From JBFFSQ01 sp041572275 (lineage in GTDB: Bacteria > Pseudomonadota > Gammaproteobacteria > SZUA-229): 7,089 nucleotides of DNA. Position 1 is the first letter of the stretch. Each line of letters opens with the position of its first letter. Below are positions 1 to 5,706 of the stretch, piece by piece. The notes below the pieces were generated by a model. That model was given only the letters and a program-made list of their open reading frames with translations. It had not been told where the DNA came from and did no database searches. The position numbers were made by a program, and so were the translations under genes. The stretch is taken from contig JBFFSQ010000157.1 in NCBI GenBank assembly GCA_041572275.1, positions 1 through 7,089 of the forward strand, in the 5' to 3' direction.

Positions 1-64
1 ACCTTTAGACATTCCCCCCGTGGAACTTAAGCCAGGGATGGCATTTTTTAATCGGATTGAGACA

Positions 65-658
65 ATGAATATTGCACTGGTTCATGACAATATAGAACAT
101 CAAAATACTACGGCCATGCTACTTGATGAAGCCGGATATTCGGTGGAGCAAACTTTTTCGCTGGATTCACCCTGGCTCCATCCTATCAAGCAGGATACGC
201 CGGATACCCTGGTGATCTCCATTGATCAACCTACTTCAGATTTACTACAACAACTACAGTATTTCCGCGATCACCCCATCTGCCCGGTGATTGTACTCGC
301 CCACAAGGGCGACTCAGATATCATTCCAACGACAATACAGTCTGGTGCTGACTCTTGCGTCATCGGAGACATTAATTACAAACGACTGCAAACCATCCTT
401 GAAATTGCTCATGCCCGTTTTAAGATCAATCAGCAACTAATTAATGAAATTAGCGAGTTGAAAGATGAAATTAAATCCCTGGAAAGCCGTTTATCTGATC
501 GCAAAGATATCGACCAGGCAAAAGGATTATTGATGACCTCATATAAAATGACTGAAGCAGATGCCTATAAGGCTCTTCGTCAAATGGCTATGGATACAGG
601 TAATAAACTGGGTGAAGTGGCTCGCAGCCTTATCTCGATGTCAAAAGTTTTGAGCTAA
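65..658 (+). CDS. nasT: NasT-type ANTAR response regulator / transcription antiterminator
   Basis: This 197-residue protein has the layout of NasT, the RNA-binding antiterminator that lets RNA polymerase read into nitrate assimilation operons when nitrate or nitrite is present. Residues about 1-120 form a receiver-like domain, about 120-145 a charged helix that is probably a coiled coil, and about 138-193 an ANTAR domain, recognisable by DRKDIDQAKGLLM followed by the Ala-Tyr-Lys-Ala-Leu-Arg helix. Asp54 sits where the phosphoacceptor is expected (VISIDQP). The usual acidic pair is reduced to Asp8, and the Lys and Thr of true phosphorylated receivers are not evident, so this is probably a pseudo-receiver. 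In known systems NasT is held inactive by NasS, a cytoplasmic NrtA homologue; no nasS lies in the window, though it could end just upstream. I chose ATG 65 because MNIALVHD begins the first receiver strand. A GTG at 20 and an ATG at 38 are in the same frame, which is open to the left edge. Confidence 0.88.
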   Translation: MNIALVHDNIEHQNTTAMLLDEAGYSVEQTFSLDSPWLHPIKQDTPDTLVISIDQPTSDLLQQLQYFRDHPICPVIVLAHKGDSDIIPTTIQSGADSCVIGDINYKRLQTILEIAHARFKINQQLINEISELKDEIKSLESRLSDRKDIDQAKGLLMTSYKMTEADAYKALRQMAMDTGNKLGEVARSLISMSKVLS

Positions 659-664
659 TTTACT

Positions 665-692
665 ATGAGTCCCCGTGATTCGCAGGACTCAT
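665..692 (+). terminator. Stem-loop just after nasT, possible weak terminator
   Basis: ATGAGTCC (665-672) and GGACTCAT (685-692) are a perfect 8-bp inverted repeat with a 12-base loop, starting 7 bases after the nasT stop codon. No run of T follows on either strand, so it is not a typical intrinsic terminator. It could protect the nasT 3' end or mark a Rho-dependent end. It separates nasT from the nrtA control region, which fits nrtA having its own promoter. Confidence 0.5.
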
Positions 693-749
693 GCAAACCC
701 TTTAGCTTCTCGTCGAGTTATCTGCATATACAATCATAATAATCTCCCA

Positions 750-766
750 TGCACACAAACTGTGCA
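750..766. promoter_or_regulatory. NtrC-type binding site 1
   Basis: TGCACACAAACTGTGCA is a perfect palindrome of the form TGCAC-N7-GTGCA, the established consensus core for the nitrogen regulator NtrC (as upstream of enterobacterial glnA). It lies about 140 bases before the start site implied by the putative sigma-54 element at 872-887, a usual distance for an enhancer site. It predicts that the nrt operon is induced by nitrogen limitation. The match is seen directly; binding is inferred. Confidence 0.7.
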
Positions 767-820
767 AGTCGTACTGGCCTTGCACAGCTATTCAGCATAA
801 AAATCTAACACTAATCGCGC

Positions 821-837
821 CGCACCAATTTATTGCA
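821..837. promoter_or_regulatory. NtrC-type binding site 2 (imperfect)
   Basis: CGCACCAATTTATTGCA matches TGCAC-N7-GTGCA at 8 of the 10 defined positions (one mismatch per arm). It lies 71 bases downstream of site 1. Paired sites of this kind support NtrC oligomerisation at sigma-54 promoters. A weaker one-armed match, with a good left half TGCAC and a poor right half, starts at 781. This site is less certain than site 1. Confidence 0.5.
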
Positions 838-871
838 CAGCTTACGCTTTACAATCAATGACTTATAAACT

Positions 872-887
872 TGGCACAGTAAATGAA
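872..887 (+). promoter_or_regulatory. Putative sigma-54 promoter of nrtA, degenerate -12
   Basis: TGGCAC (872-877) is a perfect -24 element. After five bases the -12 position reads ATGAA, where TTGCA or TTGCT is expected. It therefore keeps the T-G core but lacks the normally essential GC step, having GA. Transcription would begin near 898, giving a leader of about 120 bases before nrtA. The upstream NtrC-like sites support the call; the poor -12 argues against it. A sigma-70 alternative such as TATAAA at 864-869 has no good -35. Confidence 0.4.
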
Positions 888-909
888 TATGTATACCGCA
901 ACGATCACC

Positions 910-927
910 TTGCTCAACGAATAGCGA
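910..927 (+). promoter_or_regulatory. Candidate ANTAR-type hairpin in nrtA leader
   Basis: TTGCT (910-914) can pair with AGCGA (923-927), including one G-U pair. The eight bases between are CAACGAAT; if the C and U oppose each other, the loop is AACGAA, which has A at position 1 and G at position 4, as required in known ANTAR target hexaloops. Known targets have two such hairpins followed by a terminator, and I could find no convincing second hairpin. A 6-bp inverted repeat, CCAACA (941-946) with TGTTGG (975-980), lies downstream and could be part of a terminator or antiterminator fold. This is weak evidence. Confidence 0.2.
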
Positions 928-1003
928 ACTGACTGATCACCCAACAAAGGTTTTCACATAAACGAACGCTGTCATGTTGGTCGACTTTAATTGATTACTA
1001 AAC

Positions 1004-1016
1004 AATGCGGAGCATT
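1004..1016 (+). promoter_or_regulatory. nrtA ribosome binding site inside a small hairpin
   Basis: The Shine-Dalgarno GGAG (1009-1012) stands 6 bases before the nrtA ATG at 1019 and fixes that start. It is flanked by AATGC (1004-1008) and GCATT (1012-1016), a perfect 5-bp inverted repeat around the triplet GGA. The ribosome site is therefore largely presented in the loop of a small stem. Whether this affects translation is an inference. Confidence 0.5.
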
Positions 1017-1018
1017 CA

Positions 1019-2425
1019 ATGACATTTCACTCTCAGCGACAAAACCGACGTGGCTTTGTTAAAAACCTGACGATTGCAGTTACCATGGCCAGTAGCTTTG
1101 GAATGACTGCTGGTTTCAGCACAACTAGTCAGGCAGCCCCTCTGGAACTTGAAAAAGAAGAGCTCAAATTTGGCTTTATTAAACTAACCGATATGGCGCC
1201 TTTGGCCATTGCCTATGAAAAAGGTTATTTCGAAGACGAAGGCCTATATGTCACAGTTGAACCCCAGGCTAACTGGAAAGTGCTGCTTGACCGAGTTATT
1301 GATGGTGAACTCGATGGTGCACATATGCTGGCAGGTCAACCGATTGGTGCCACCATTGGTTTTGGCACCAAAGCCGATATTATTACTGCGTTCAGCATGG
1401 ATTTAAATGGTAATGGTATTACCGTATCAAATGACATCTGGAAACAGATGAAAGCCAACATACCACATAAAGACGGAAAACCTGTCCATCCGATCAAAGC
1501 CGACGCCCTAAAACCGGTGGTCGAAAAATATAAAAGCGAAGGCAAACCCTTCAAGATGGGCATGGTATTCCCAGTATCGACTCATAACTATGAGTTGCGT
1601 TACTGGTTAGCCGCTGGTGGTATTCATCCCGGCTATTATGCACCTAAAAAAGGTGATACCTCTGGCCAGATTGGTGCTGATGCATTGTTATCAGTTACAC
1701 CACCACCTCAGATGCCATCCACCATGGAAGCCGGCACAATTTACGGTTACTGTGTTGGCGAACCCTGGAATCAGCAGGCTGTTTTCAAGGGCATCGGTGT
1801 TCCGGTAATTACAGACTATGAAATCTGGAAAGATAATCCTGAAAAAGTATTTGGTGTTAGTAAACAATGGGCTGAAAAACACCCTAATACTCACCTGGCT
1901 GTAATCAAAGCCATGATTCGTGCCGCCAAATGGCTGGATGAAGAAAACAACAAGAACCGACCTGAAGCGGTAGAAATCCTGTCACGTAGTGAATATGTGG
2001 GTGCAGACTATGAAGTTATCGCCAACAGTATGACCGGTACCTTTGAATACGAGAAGGGTGATAAACGTGCAGTACCTGACTTCAATGTCTTCTTCCGTTA
2101 CAACGCCACTTACCCCTACTACTCGGATGCCATCTGGTACCTGACACAGATGCGTCGCTGGGGTCAGATCGCCGATGAAAAACCTGATAGCTGGTACATG
2201 GAGATAGCAAAAAAAGTCTATCGCCCTGACATCTATGCTCAAGCCGCCAAACTGCTGATTGAAGAAGGAAAAATGAAAGCCTCCGAATTCCCTAACTTTG
2301 ATACTGAAGATGGCTTCCGTGCACCTCAGACTCACTTTATCGACGGTGTCACTTACGACGGTAAAAAACCTAATGACTATTTGAAGAAATTTAAAATTGG
2401 TCTCAAAGGTAAGGACAGCGTCTAA
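1019..2425 (+). CDS. nrtA: Nitrate-binding periplasmic protein of NrtABD ABC transporter
   Basis: This 468-residue protein is the solute-binding subunit that captures nitrate (possibly nitrite) in the periplasm and delivers it to NrtB. The N-terminus is a twin-arginine signal: NRRGFVK at residues 9-15, then a moderately hydrophobic stretch, with probable cleavage near SQA-AP at 37-41. Export would thus be by the Tat pathway in folded form. No lipobox cysteine is present, unlike the lipoprotein NrtA of cyanobacteria. Family signatures are HMLAGQP (102-108), HNYELRYWLAAGG from His189, TPPPQMP from Thr227 and YGYCVGEPWNQQ (GEPWN at 247-251). These resemble nitrate-binding NrtA. The related bicarbonate protein CmpA shares much of this fold, but the nasT neighbour favours nitrate. 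The start has a good Shine-Dalgarno. The signal peptide also separates this protein from cytoplasmic NasS sensors. Confidence 0.93.
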   Translation: MTFHSQRQNRRGFVKNLTIAVTMASSFGMTAGFSTTSQAAPLELEKEELKFGFIKLTDMAPLAIAYEKGYFEDEGLYVTVEPQANWKVLLDRVIDGELDGAHMLAGQPIGATIGFGTKADIITAFSMDLNGNGITVSNDIWKQMKANIPHKDGKPVHPIKADALKPVVEKYKSEGKPFKMGMVFPVSTHNYELRYWLAAGGIHPGYYAPKKGDTSGQIGADALLSVTPPPQMPSTMEAGTIYGYCVGEPWNQQAVFKGIGVPVITDYEIWKDNPEKVFGVSKQWAEKHPNTHLAVIKAMIRAAKWLDEENNKNRPEAVEILSRSEYVGADYEVIANSMTGTFEYEKGDKRAVPDFNVFFRYNATYPYYSDAIWYLTQMRRWGQIADEKPDSWYMEIAKKVYRPDIYAQAAKLLIEEGKMKASEFPNFDTEDGFRAPQTHFIDGVTYDGKKPNDYLKKFKIGLKGKDSV

Positions 2426-2434
2426 CCACATGTA

Positions 2435-2456
2435 GCTGCCCGCGACAGCGGGCAGC
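2435..2456 (+). other. Strong intercistronic stem-loop between nrtA and nrtB
   Basis: GCTGCCCGC (2435-2443) and GCGGGCAGC (2448-2456) form a perfect 9-bp GC-rich stem with a GACA tetraloop, 9 bases after the nrtA stop. No T-run follows, so full termination is unlikely. Binding-protein operons often carry such a structure to stabilise the upstream mRNA or attenuate downstream expression, so that binding protein exceeds permease. That role is inferred here. Confidence 0.75.
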
Positions 2457-2537
2457 CTATTCAATACGGACAATATGACCATGTTATTCAAAGCCTTTAC
2501 CAAAACATCACTGTTAACAAACGATGGAGCCCGTAAG

Positions 2538-3503
2538 ATGCCAATCTTTTCCAGCATTAGTTTGCCCAATTCACTCGGCAACAAACTCATTAAACAGCTG
2601 GGTGTACCTGTACTGGCATTTATATTTTTTCTCGCCATCTGGCACGTGGCTGCCTCACAAATTCAAACATCCCTGGGCCAGGTACCTGGACCTGCACAAG
2701 TATGGACACAGACTGTACAACTCATCTCAGAACACAATCGTGAACGCGTCAAAGAAGAGAAATTTTATGAGCGTCAGGAAAAACGTAATGCGCTAAAACT
2801 TGAAAAAAACCCGGACGCAACCGTTAAAATAAGACCTTACACAGGCAAGCCCACTTTCATTGACCAAATTGGCACCAGCCTGTTCACCGTTTTAACCGGC
2901 TTCTTCATTGCCAGCATCATTGCGATCCCCGTGGGTATTGTCGGCGGCCTCAGCACCACCATGCATCGCGCCATGAATCCGTTGATTCAAATCTTTAAAC
3001 CGGTTTCACCTCTGGCCTGGCTACCTATTGTCACTATTATCGTCAGCGCAGTATATGTTTCAAATGATCCTATGTTCTCCAAATCATTCATAACATCCGC
3101 TGTTACAGTGACCTTATGCTGCATCTGGCCCACTATCATTAATACTACGCTGGGTGTTTCAACAATTGATAAAGATCTGCTTAACGTCAGTCGCGTTTTA
3201 CGTTTGAGCTGGACCACCAACATTTACAAAATTGTATTGCCATCATCTGTACCTATGATTTTTGCTGGCCTGCGCTTATCACTGGGCATTGGCTGGATGG
3301 TGTTAATTGCAGCGGAAATGCTGGCGCAGAACCCTGGCCTTGGCAAGTTCGTCTGGGATGAATTCCAGAACGGCAGCTCAAATTCACTGGCACGTATCAT
3401 GGTTGCTGTATTTGTGATTGGTTTAATCGGCTTCTTACTCGATCAAATCATGCTGTTCTTACAACGCAAAGTATCCTGGGATAGAACCGCCATTATCCGT
3501 TAA
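2538..3503 (+). CDS. nrtB: Nitrate ABC transporter permease
   Basis: This inner-membrane permease forms the channel of the nitrate importer and would act as a dimer with two NrtD ATPases. From ATG 2538 it has 321 residues. It has an N-terminal membrane helix (about 22-40), then a long charged segment rich in Glu, Lys and Arg ending in VKIRPYTGKPTFIDQIGTSL, which is characteristic of NrtB. The typical permease core with about five further hydrophobic helices follows. The cytoplasmic coupling loop is seen in NVSRVLRLSWTTNIYKIVLP, and the region LGIGWMVLIAAEMLAQNPGLG is near invariant in the family. I chose ATG 2538 because GGAG at 2526-2529 stands 8 bases upstream. An in-frame ATG at 2475 would add 21 residues, but its ACGGA lies only 4 bases away. 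The gene is co-directional with nrtA and nrtD. Confidence 0.92.
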   Translation: MPIFSSISLPNSLGNKLIKQLGVPVLAFIFFLAIWHVAASQIQTSLGQVPGPAQVWTQTVQLISEHNRERVKEEKFYERQEKRNALKLEKNPDATVKIRPYTGKPTFIDQIGTSLFTVLTGFFIASIIAIPVGIVGGLSTTMHRAMNPLIQIFKPVSPLAWLPIVTIIVSAVYVSNDPMFSKSFITSAVTVTLCCIWPTIINTTLGVSTIDKDLLNVSRVLRLSWTTNIYKIVLPSSVPMIFAGLRLSLGIGWMVLIAAEMLAQNPGLGKFVWDEFQNGSSNSLARIMVAVFVIGLIGFLLDQIMLFLQRKVSWDRTAIIR

Positions 3504-3534
3504 CACCTGATTATCGATTTATTAAGGATTCAAC

Positions 3535-4329
3535 ATGTTACATCATCATTTAACTCTCACGCAGGTCAGCATTGACTTTCCAACTGATAATGGACCGTTC
3601 CGCGCACTGGATAATGTCAACCTGTACATCGACAAGGGTGAATTCATTTCACTGATCGGTCACTCCGGTTGCGGCAAATCCACCGTACTTAACATTGTTG
3701 CCGGCATGCATCAGGCAACAACCGGTGGTGTACTGCTGGAAGAAAAAGAAGTCAACGAACCAGGGCCTGAACGCGCGGTGGTGTTCCAGAATCATTCATT
3801 ACTCCCCTGGTTAACGTCATATCAGAATATTGAACTGGCGGTAAATACAGTTTTTAAAAACAAAAAAAGCAAAGCCGAAATTCATGACTGGATCATGCAC
3901 AATCTTGAACTGGTGCACATGACTCACGCCAAGGATAAATTACCCTCTGAAATTTCTGGCGGCATGAAACAACGTGTGGGTATTGCCCGTGCATTATCTA
4001 TGGAGCCTAAAGTCTTACTTATGGATGAACCCTTTGGTGCTCTGGATGCTTTGACTCGTGCCCACCTGCAAGATTCTGTTATGGAAATCCATGCTGATCT
4101 GGGCAATACGGTAATCATGATCACCCATGACGTCGACGAAGCAGTATTATTGTCCGATCGTATCGTGATGATGACCAATGGCCCGGCGGCTACTATCGGT
4201 GAAATTTTAGAAATTGATCTAGAGCGCCCCAGAAATCGACTGGCACTGGCCGATGATGAAAAATATAACCACTACCGTGCTGAAGTATTGAAGTTCCTGC
4301 ATGAAAAACACACTAAGATAGCTGCCTAG
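3535..4329 (+). CDS. nrtD: Nitrate ABC transporter ATP-binding protein
   Basis: This 264-residue ATPase powers the NrtAB importer by binding and hydrolysing ATP at the cytoplasmic face. All motifs are intact: Walker A GHSGCGKST (42-50), Q-loop Gln85 in VVFQNHSLLPW, signature ISGGMKQR (140-147), Walker B VLLMDE (160-165) with catalytic Glu165, D-loop Ala-Leu-Asp (169-171) and switch His198 in MITHD. It is a single-domain protein of the NrtD/TauB/SsuB kind. There is no NrtC-like fused regulatory domain, so the complex is expected to use two copies of this subunit. AAGGA at 3524-3528, 6 bases before the ATG, fixes the start. The gap from nrtB is 31 bases, consistent with one operon. The family also contains bicarbonate, cyanate and sulfonate transporters; context and the adjoining NrtA/NrtB give nitrate. 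No nitrate or nitrite reductase gene follows. Confidence 0.92.
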   Translation: MLHHHLTLTQVSIDFPTDNGPFRALDNVNLYIDKGEFISLIGHSGCGKSTVLNIVAGMHQATTGGVLLEEKEVNEPGPERAVVFQNHSLLPWLTSYQNIELAVNTVFKNKKSKAEIHDWIMHNLELVHMTHAKDKLPSEISGGMKQRVGIARALSMEPKVLLMDEPFGALDALTRAHLQDSVMEIHADLGNTVIMITHDVDEAVLLSDRIVMMTNGPAATIGEILEIDLERPRNRLALADDEKYNHYRAEVLKFLHEKHTKIAA

Positions 4330-4353
4330 TAACAGGCTTATTTATTCAGAACA

Positions 4354-4488
4354 TGTCATCCCGACCTCAGTAGATGCCTACATGGACGTAGGTAGTAGGG
4401 CAATGCAGGAGCAATTGCCGAGGGATCTTAAACGTTTAATATTTGAACAATACCAAACACTAGATTTCACCCTCTGGTCGAAATGACA
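4354..4488. repeat. MITE/REP-like intergenic repeat element with terminal inverted repeats
   Basis: TGTCATCCCGACC (4354-4366) and GGTCGAAATGACA (4476-4488) are inverted repeats matching at 11 of 13 positions, bounding 135 bp. Inside are two more hairpins: TGCCTAC/GTAGGTA (4375-4381 and 4388-4394, one G-T pair) with a 6-base ATGGAC loop, and GGCAAT/ATTGCC (4399-4404 and 4414-4419). GAGGGATCT at about 4420-4428 and the TCATCCCGACC type end resemble dispersed intergenic repeats known from many proteobacteria. There is no coding capacity and I see no clear target duplication. It fills the convergent gap after nrtD and may serve as a transcription end for both sides. The structure is seen; mobility is inferred. 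Confidence 0.6.
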
Positions 4489-4590
4489 AATACATTAATA
4501 CGTTCCCTGGTTGTTAAAAACGATATGCTGATACAGTGGCATTAAGTTAATAATGTTTCTATATCCCCTCAGCTCCATGCATCAACACAG

Positions 4591-5292
4591 CTACTTAACA
4601 CTTTCCAGCCACTCCTGCAGAAAAGCATTGGCATGAACATCCATCTCATAGCCATATTGTCGTGTCTCATGCCTTAACTGCTGTAACGAGAGACCCTCTG
4701 TACGCTCGATATCATTACAGCAACCGATAAACCAGCGCTCCAGACCATGCGGTGTCACTTCAGGATGAAATTGAATGGCCAGGCCTTTTTTCTTCCAGCT
4801 AAAGGCCTGGTTTTCTGTTACGTCTGTTGCTGCCAGTCGCACCGCACCTTCCGGCAGGTCAAAGGTATCGCCGTGCCAGTGAAACATAGAGGTATTGTCA
4901 GCGGTCAAATGCCTTAAAGCACTGGCCTCGCCCTGTTCAGTTATCTGCAACGGTTTCCAGCCTATCTCCTGTTGACCTGAATAAACCCTGGCACCAAGGG
5001 CTCGTGCCATTAACTGGGCGCCCAGGCAAATACCCAGTGTAGGAGCATCGTATTGCAGGCGAGTTTCAAGAATATTCAGCTCATCTTCAATAAACGGATA
5101 ATCAGCCTCGCCATTCGCACTGATGGGACCACCCAGTACGATCAATAAATCAGGCACCAGCGGTTCGATCCAGGTCAGCTCATCCATACCTGCCTCCAGG
5201 TATTTTACCTGATAACCGACATTCTCCAGTGTCCGTTCAAACAAGCCCAAATCTTCAAATGCCACATGACGTATAACCAATGCAATCTTCAC
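4591..5292 (-). CDS. Class I glutamine amidotransferase domain protein (GMP synthase-like GATase)
   Basis: This free-standing class I glutamine amidotransferase of 233 residues belongs to the GuaA N-terminal-domain-like group. Such proteins hydrolyse glutamine to supply ammonia, or act as gamma-glutamyl hydrolases on other compounds. The triad is complete: nucleophile Cys89 in GICLGAQ, and His176 and Glu178 in QFHPEV. The oxyanion-type LGGP loop lies near 53-56, and MFHWHGDTF near 136-144 is typical of this subgroup. No synthetase domain is attached, so it is not GMP synthase itself. The acceptor substrate cannot be read from sequence. I prefer GTG 5292 (MKIALVIRHV): AAAAGG at 5301-5306 is 8 bases from it but only 2 from the in-frame GTG at 5298, which would add two residues. 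The gene converges on nrtD and is divergent from purC; a purine link is possible but unproven. Confidence 0.85.
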   Translation of the reverse strand: MKIALVIRHVAFEDLGLFERTLENVGYQVKYLEAGMDELTWIEPLVPDLLIVLGGPISANGEADYPFIEDELNILETRLQYDAPTLGICLGAQLMARALGARVYSGQQEIGWKPLQITEQGEASALRHLTADNTSMFHWHGDTFDLPEGAVRLAATDVTENQAFSWKKKGLAIQFHPEVTPHGLERWFIGCCNDIERTEGLSLQQLRHETRQYGYEMDVHANAFLQEWLESVK

Positions 5293-5491
5293 AGCCACTA
5301 CCTTTTAGCCAAGCTAAATAAGAATGAAATAAAATGATAATTTAACAATTCTGTAACCAAGCCTGACTATTATACAGACCGCTCAGGGACAGGTCCTTTC
5401 GATCGATCCCTGTGATGATGACTCGGTTCAAACAACCTTAACTATTTGTCATAGCTAGAACCCGAATCGAGCACAACATCCATAGCAGCAA

Positions 5492-5507
5492 TAATCCACC
5501 TGGATTA
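5492..5507. promoter_or_regulatory. Perfect palindrome TAATCCA-CC-TGGATTA
   Basis: Two 7-base arms are perfectly inverted around CC, about 230 bases upstream of purC and 200 upstream of the amidotransferase start. It could be an operator for a dimeric regulator, or in RNA a 6-bp stem with an ACCT tetraloop. It does not match the PurR operator consensus. No T-run follows, so it is not an intrinsic terminator. Confidence 0.4.
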
Positions 5508-5543
5508 GCGGTTATGAAGCATCATGGACGTGACCCCGCGACT

Positions 5544-5559
5544 GGTCATCGCAGGTCAT
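5544..5559. repeat. GGTCAT direct repeat with inverted TGACC
   Basis: GGTCAT occurs at 5544-5549 and 5554-5559, spaced by exactly 10 bases, one helical turn. TGACC at 5531-5535 is the inverse of GGTCA at 5544-5548. Three half-sites in about 30 bases look like a possible regulator-binding cluster, but such short repeats can occur by chance. Confidence 0.25.
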
Positions 5560-5566
5560 TATTGAT

Positions 5567-5585
5567 GTTTTTCATAGTGAAAAAC
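5567..5585. promoter_or_regulatory. Perfect palindrome GTTTTTCA-TAG-TGAAAAAC
   Basis: Two 8-base arms are perfectly inverted around TAG, about 150 bases upstream of purC. The AT-rich arms favour a DNA operator rather than a stable RNA hairpin. No T-run follows on either strand, which argues against a terminator. I do not recognise the regulator. Confidence 0.4.
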
Positions 5586-5700
5586 TCAATTCAGGATGAA
5601 AACATATCCAGCAGAATGTCATACACGGATGTAGACGCCCTGCCCGATACGCATCAATACTAACCCTCACTTAATCACTGCAGTCCCTTGCAGACTCAAG

Positions 5701-5706
5701 TACAAT
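5701..5706 (+). promoter_or_regulatory. Candidate -10 element for purC
   Basis: TACAAT matches the sigma-70 -10 consensus at five of six positions and would start transcription about 25 bases before the purC ATG. No good -35 is seen: CTGCAG at 5678-5683, the right distance away, matches poorly. A T6 run at 5712-5717 lies in the initial transcribed region. Confidence 0.3.

Noticed and set aside
20..64. N-terminal extension of nasT from GTG 20
   Set aside because: The added 15 residues do not fit the receiver fold, and ATG 65 begins exactly at the first beta strand. The upstream opening is more likely non-coding or part of a preceding gene end.
1982..2638. 218-codon open frame on the minus strand across the end of nrtA and start of nrtB
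   Set aside because: It lies opposite two well-supported genes, shows no recognisable domain and crosses the intercistronic stem-loop; it is a shadow frame.
3952..3975. Non-canonical ATPase signature ISGGM instead of LSGGQ in NrtD
   Set aside because: SGGM-type signatures are normal in the nitrate/taurine/sulfonate ATPase group, so this is not a defect.
4540..4560. CATTA-AGTTAA-TAATG followed by TTTCT as a terminator downstream of nrtD
   Set aside because: The stem is only five A/T-rich pairs and the T-run is interrupted; too weak to call.
5521..5531. CATGGACGT shared with the hexaloop hairpin at 4381-4389, suggesting a second copy of the repeat
   Set aside because: The flanks do not pair (only one base pair around the loop) and no other part of the 135-bp element is present; probably chance.
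5514..5663. 49-codon frame on the plus strand upstream of purC
   Set aside because: It lacks a convincing ribosome site, has no recognisable features and runs through palindromic DNA that looks regulatory. Length alone is easily reached by chance.
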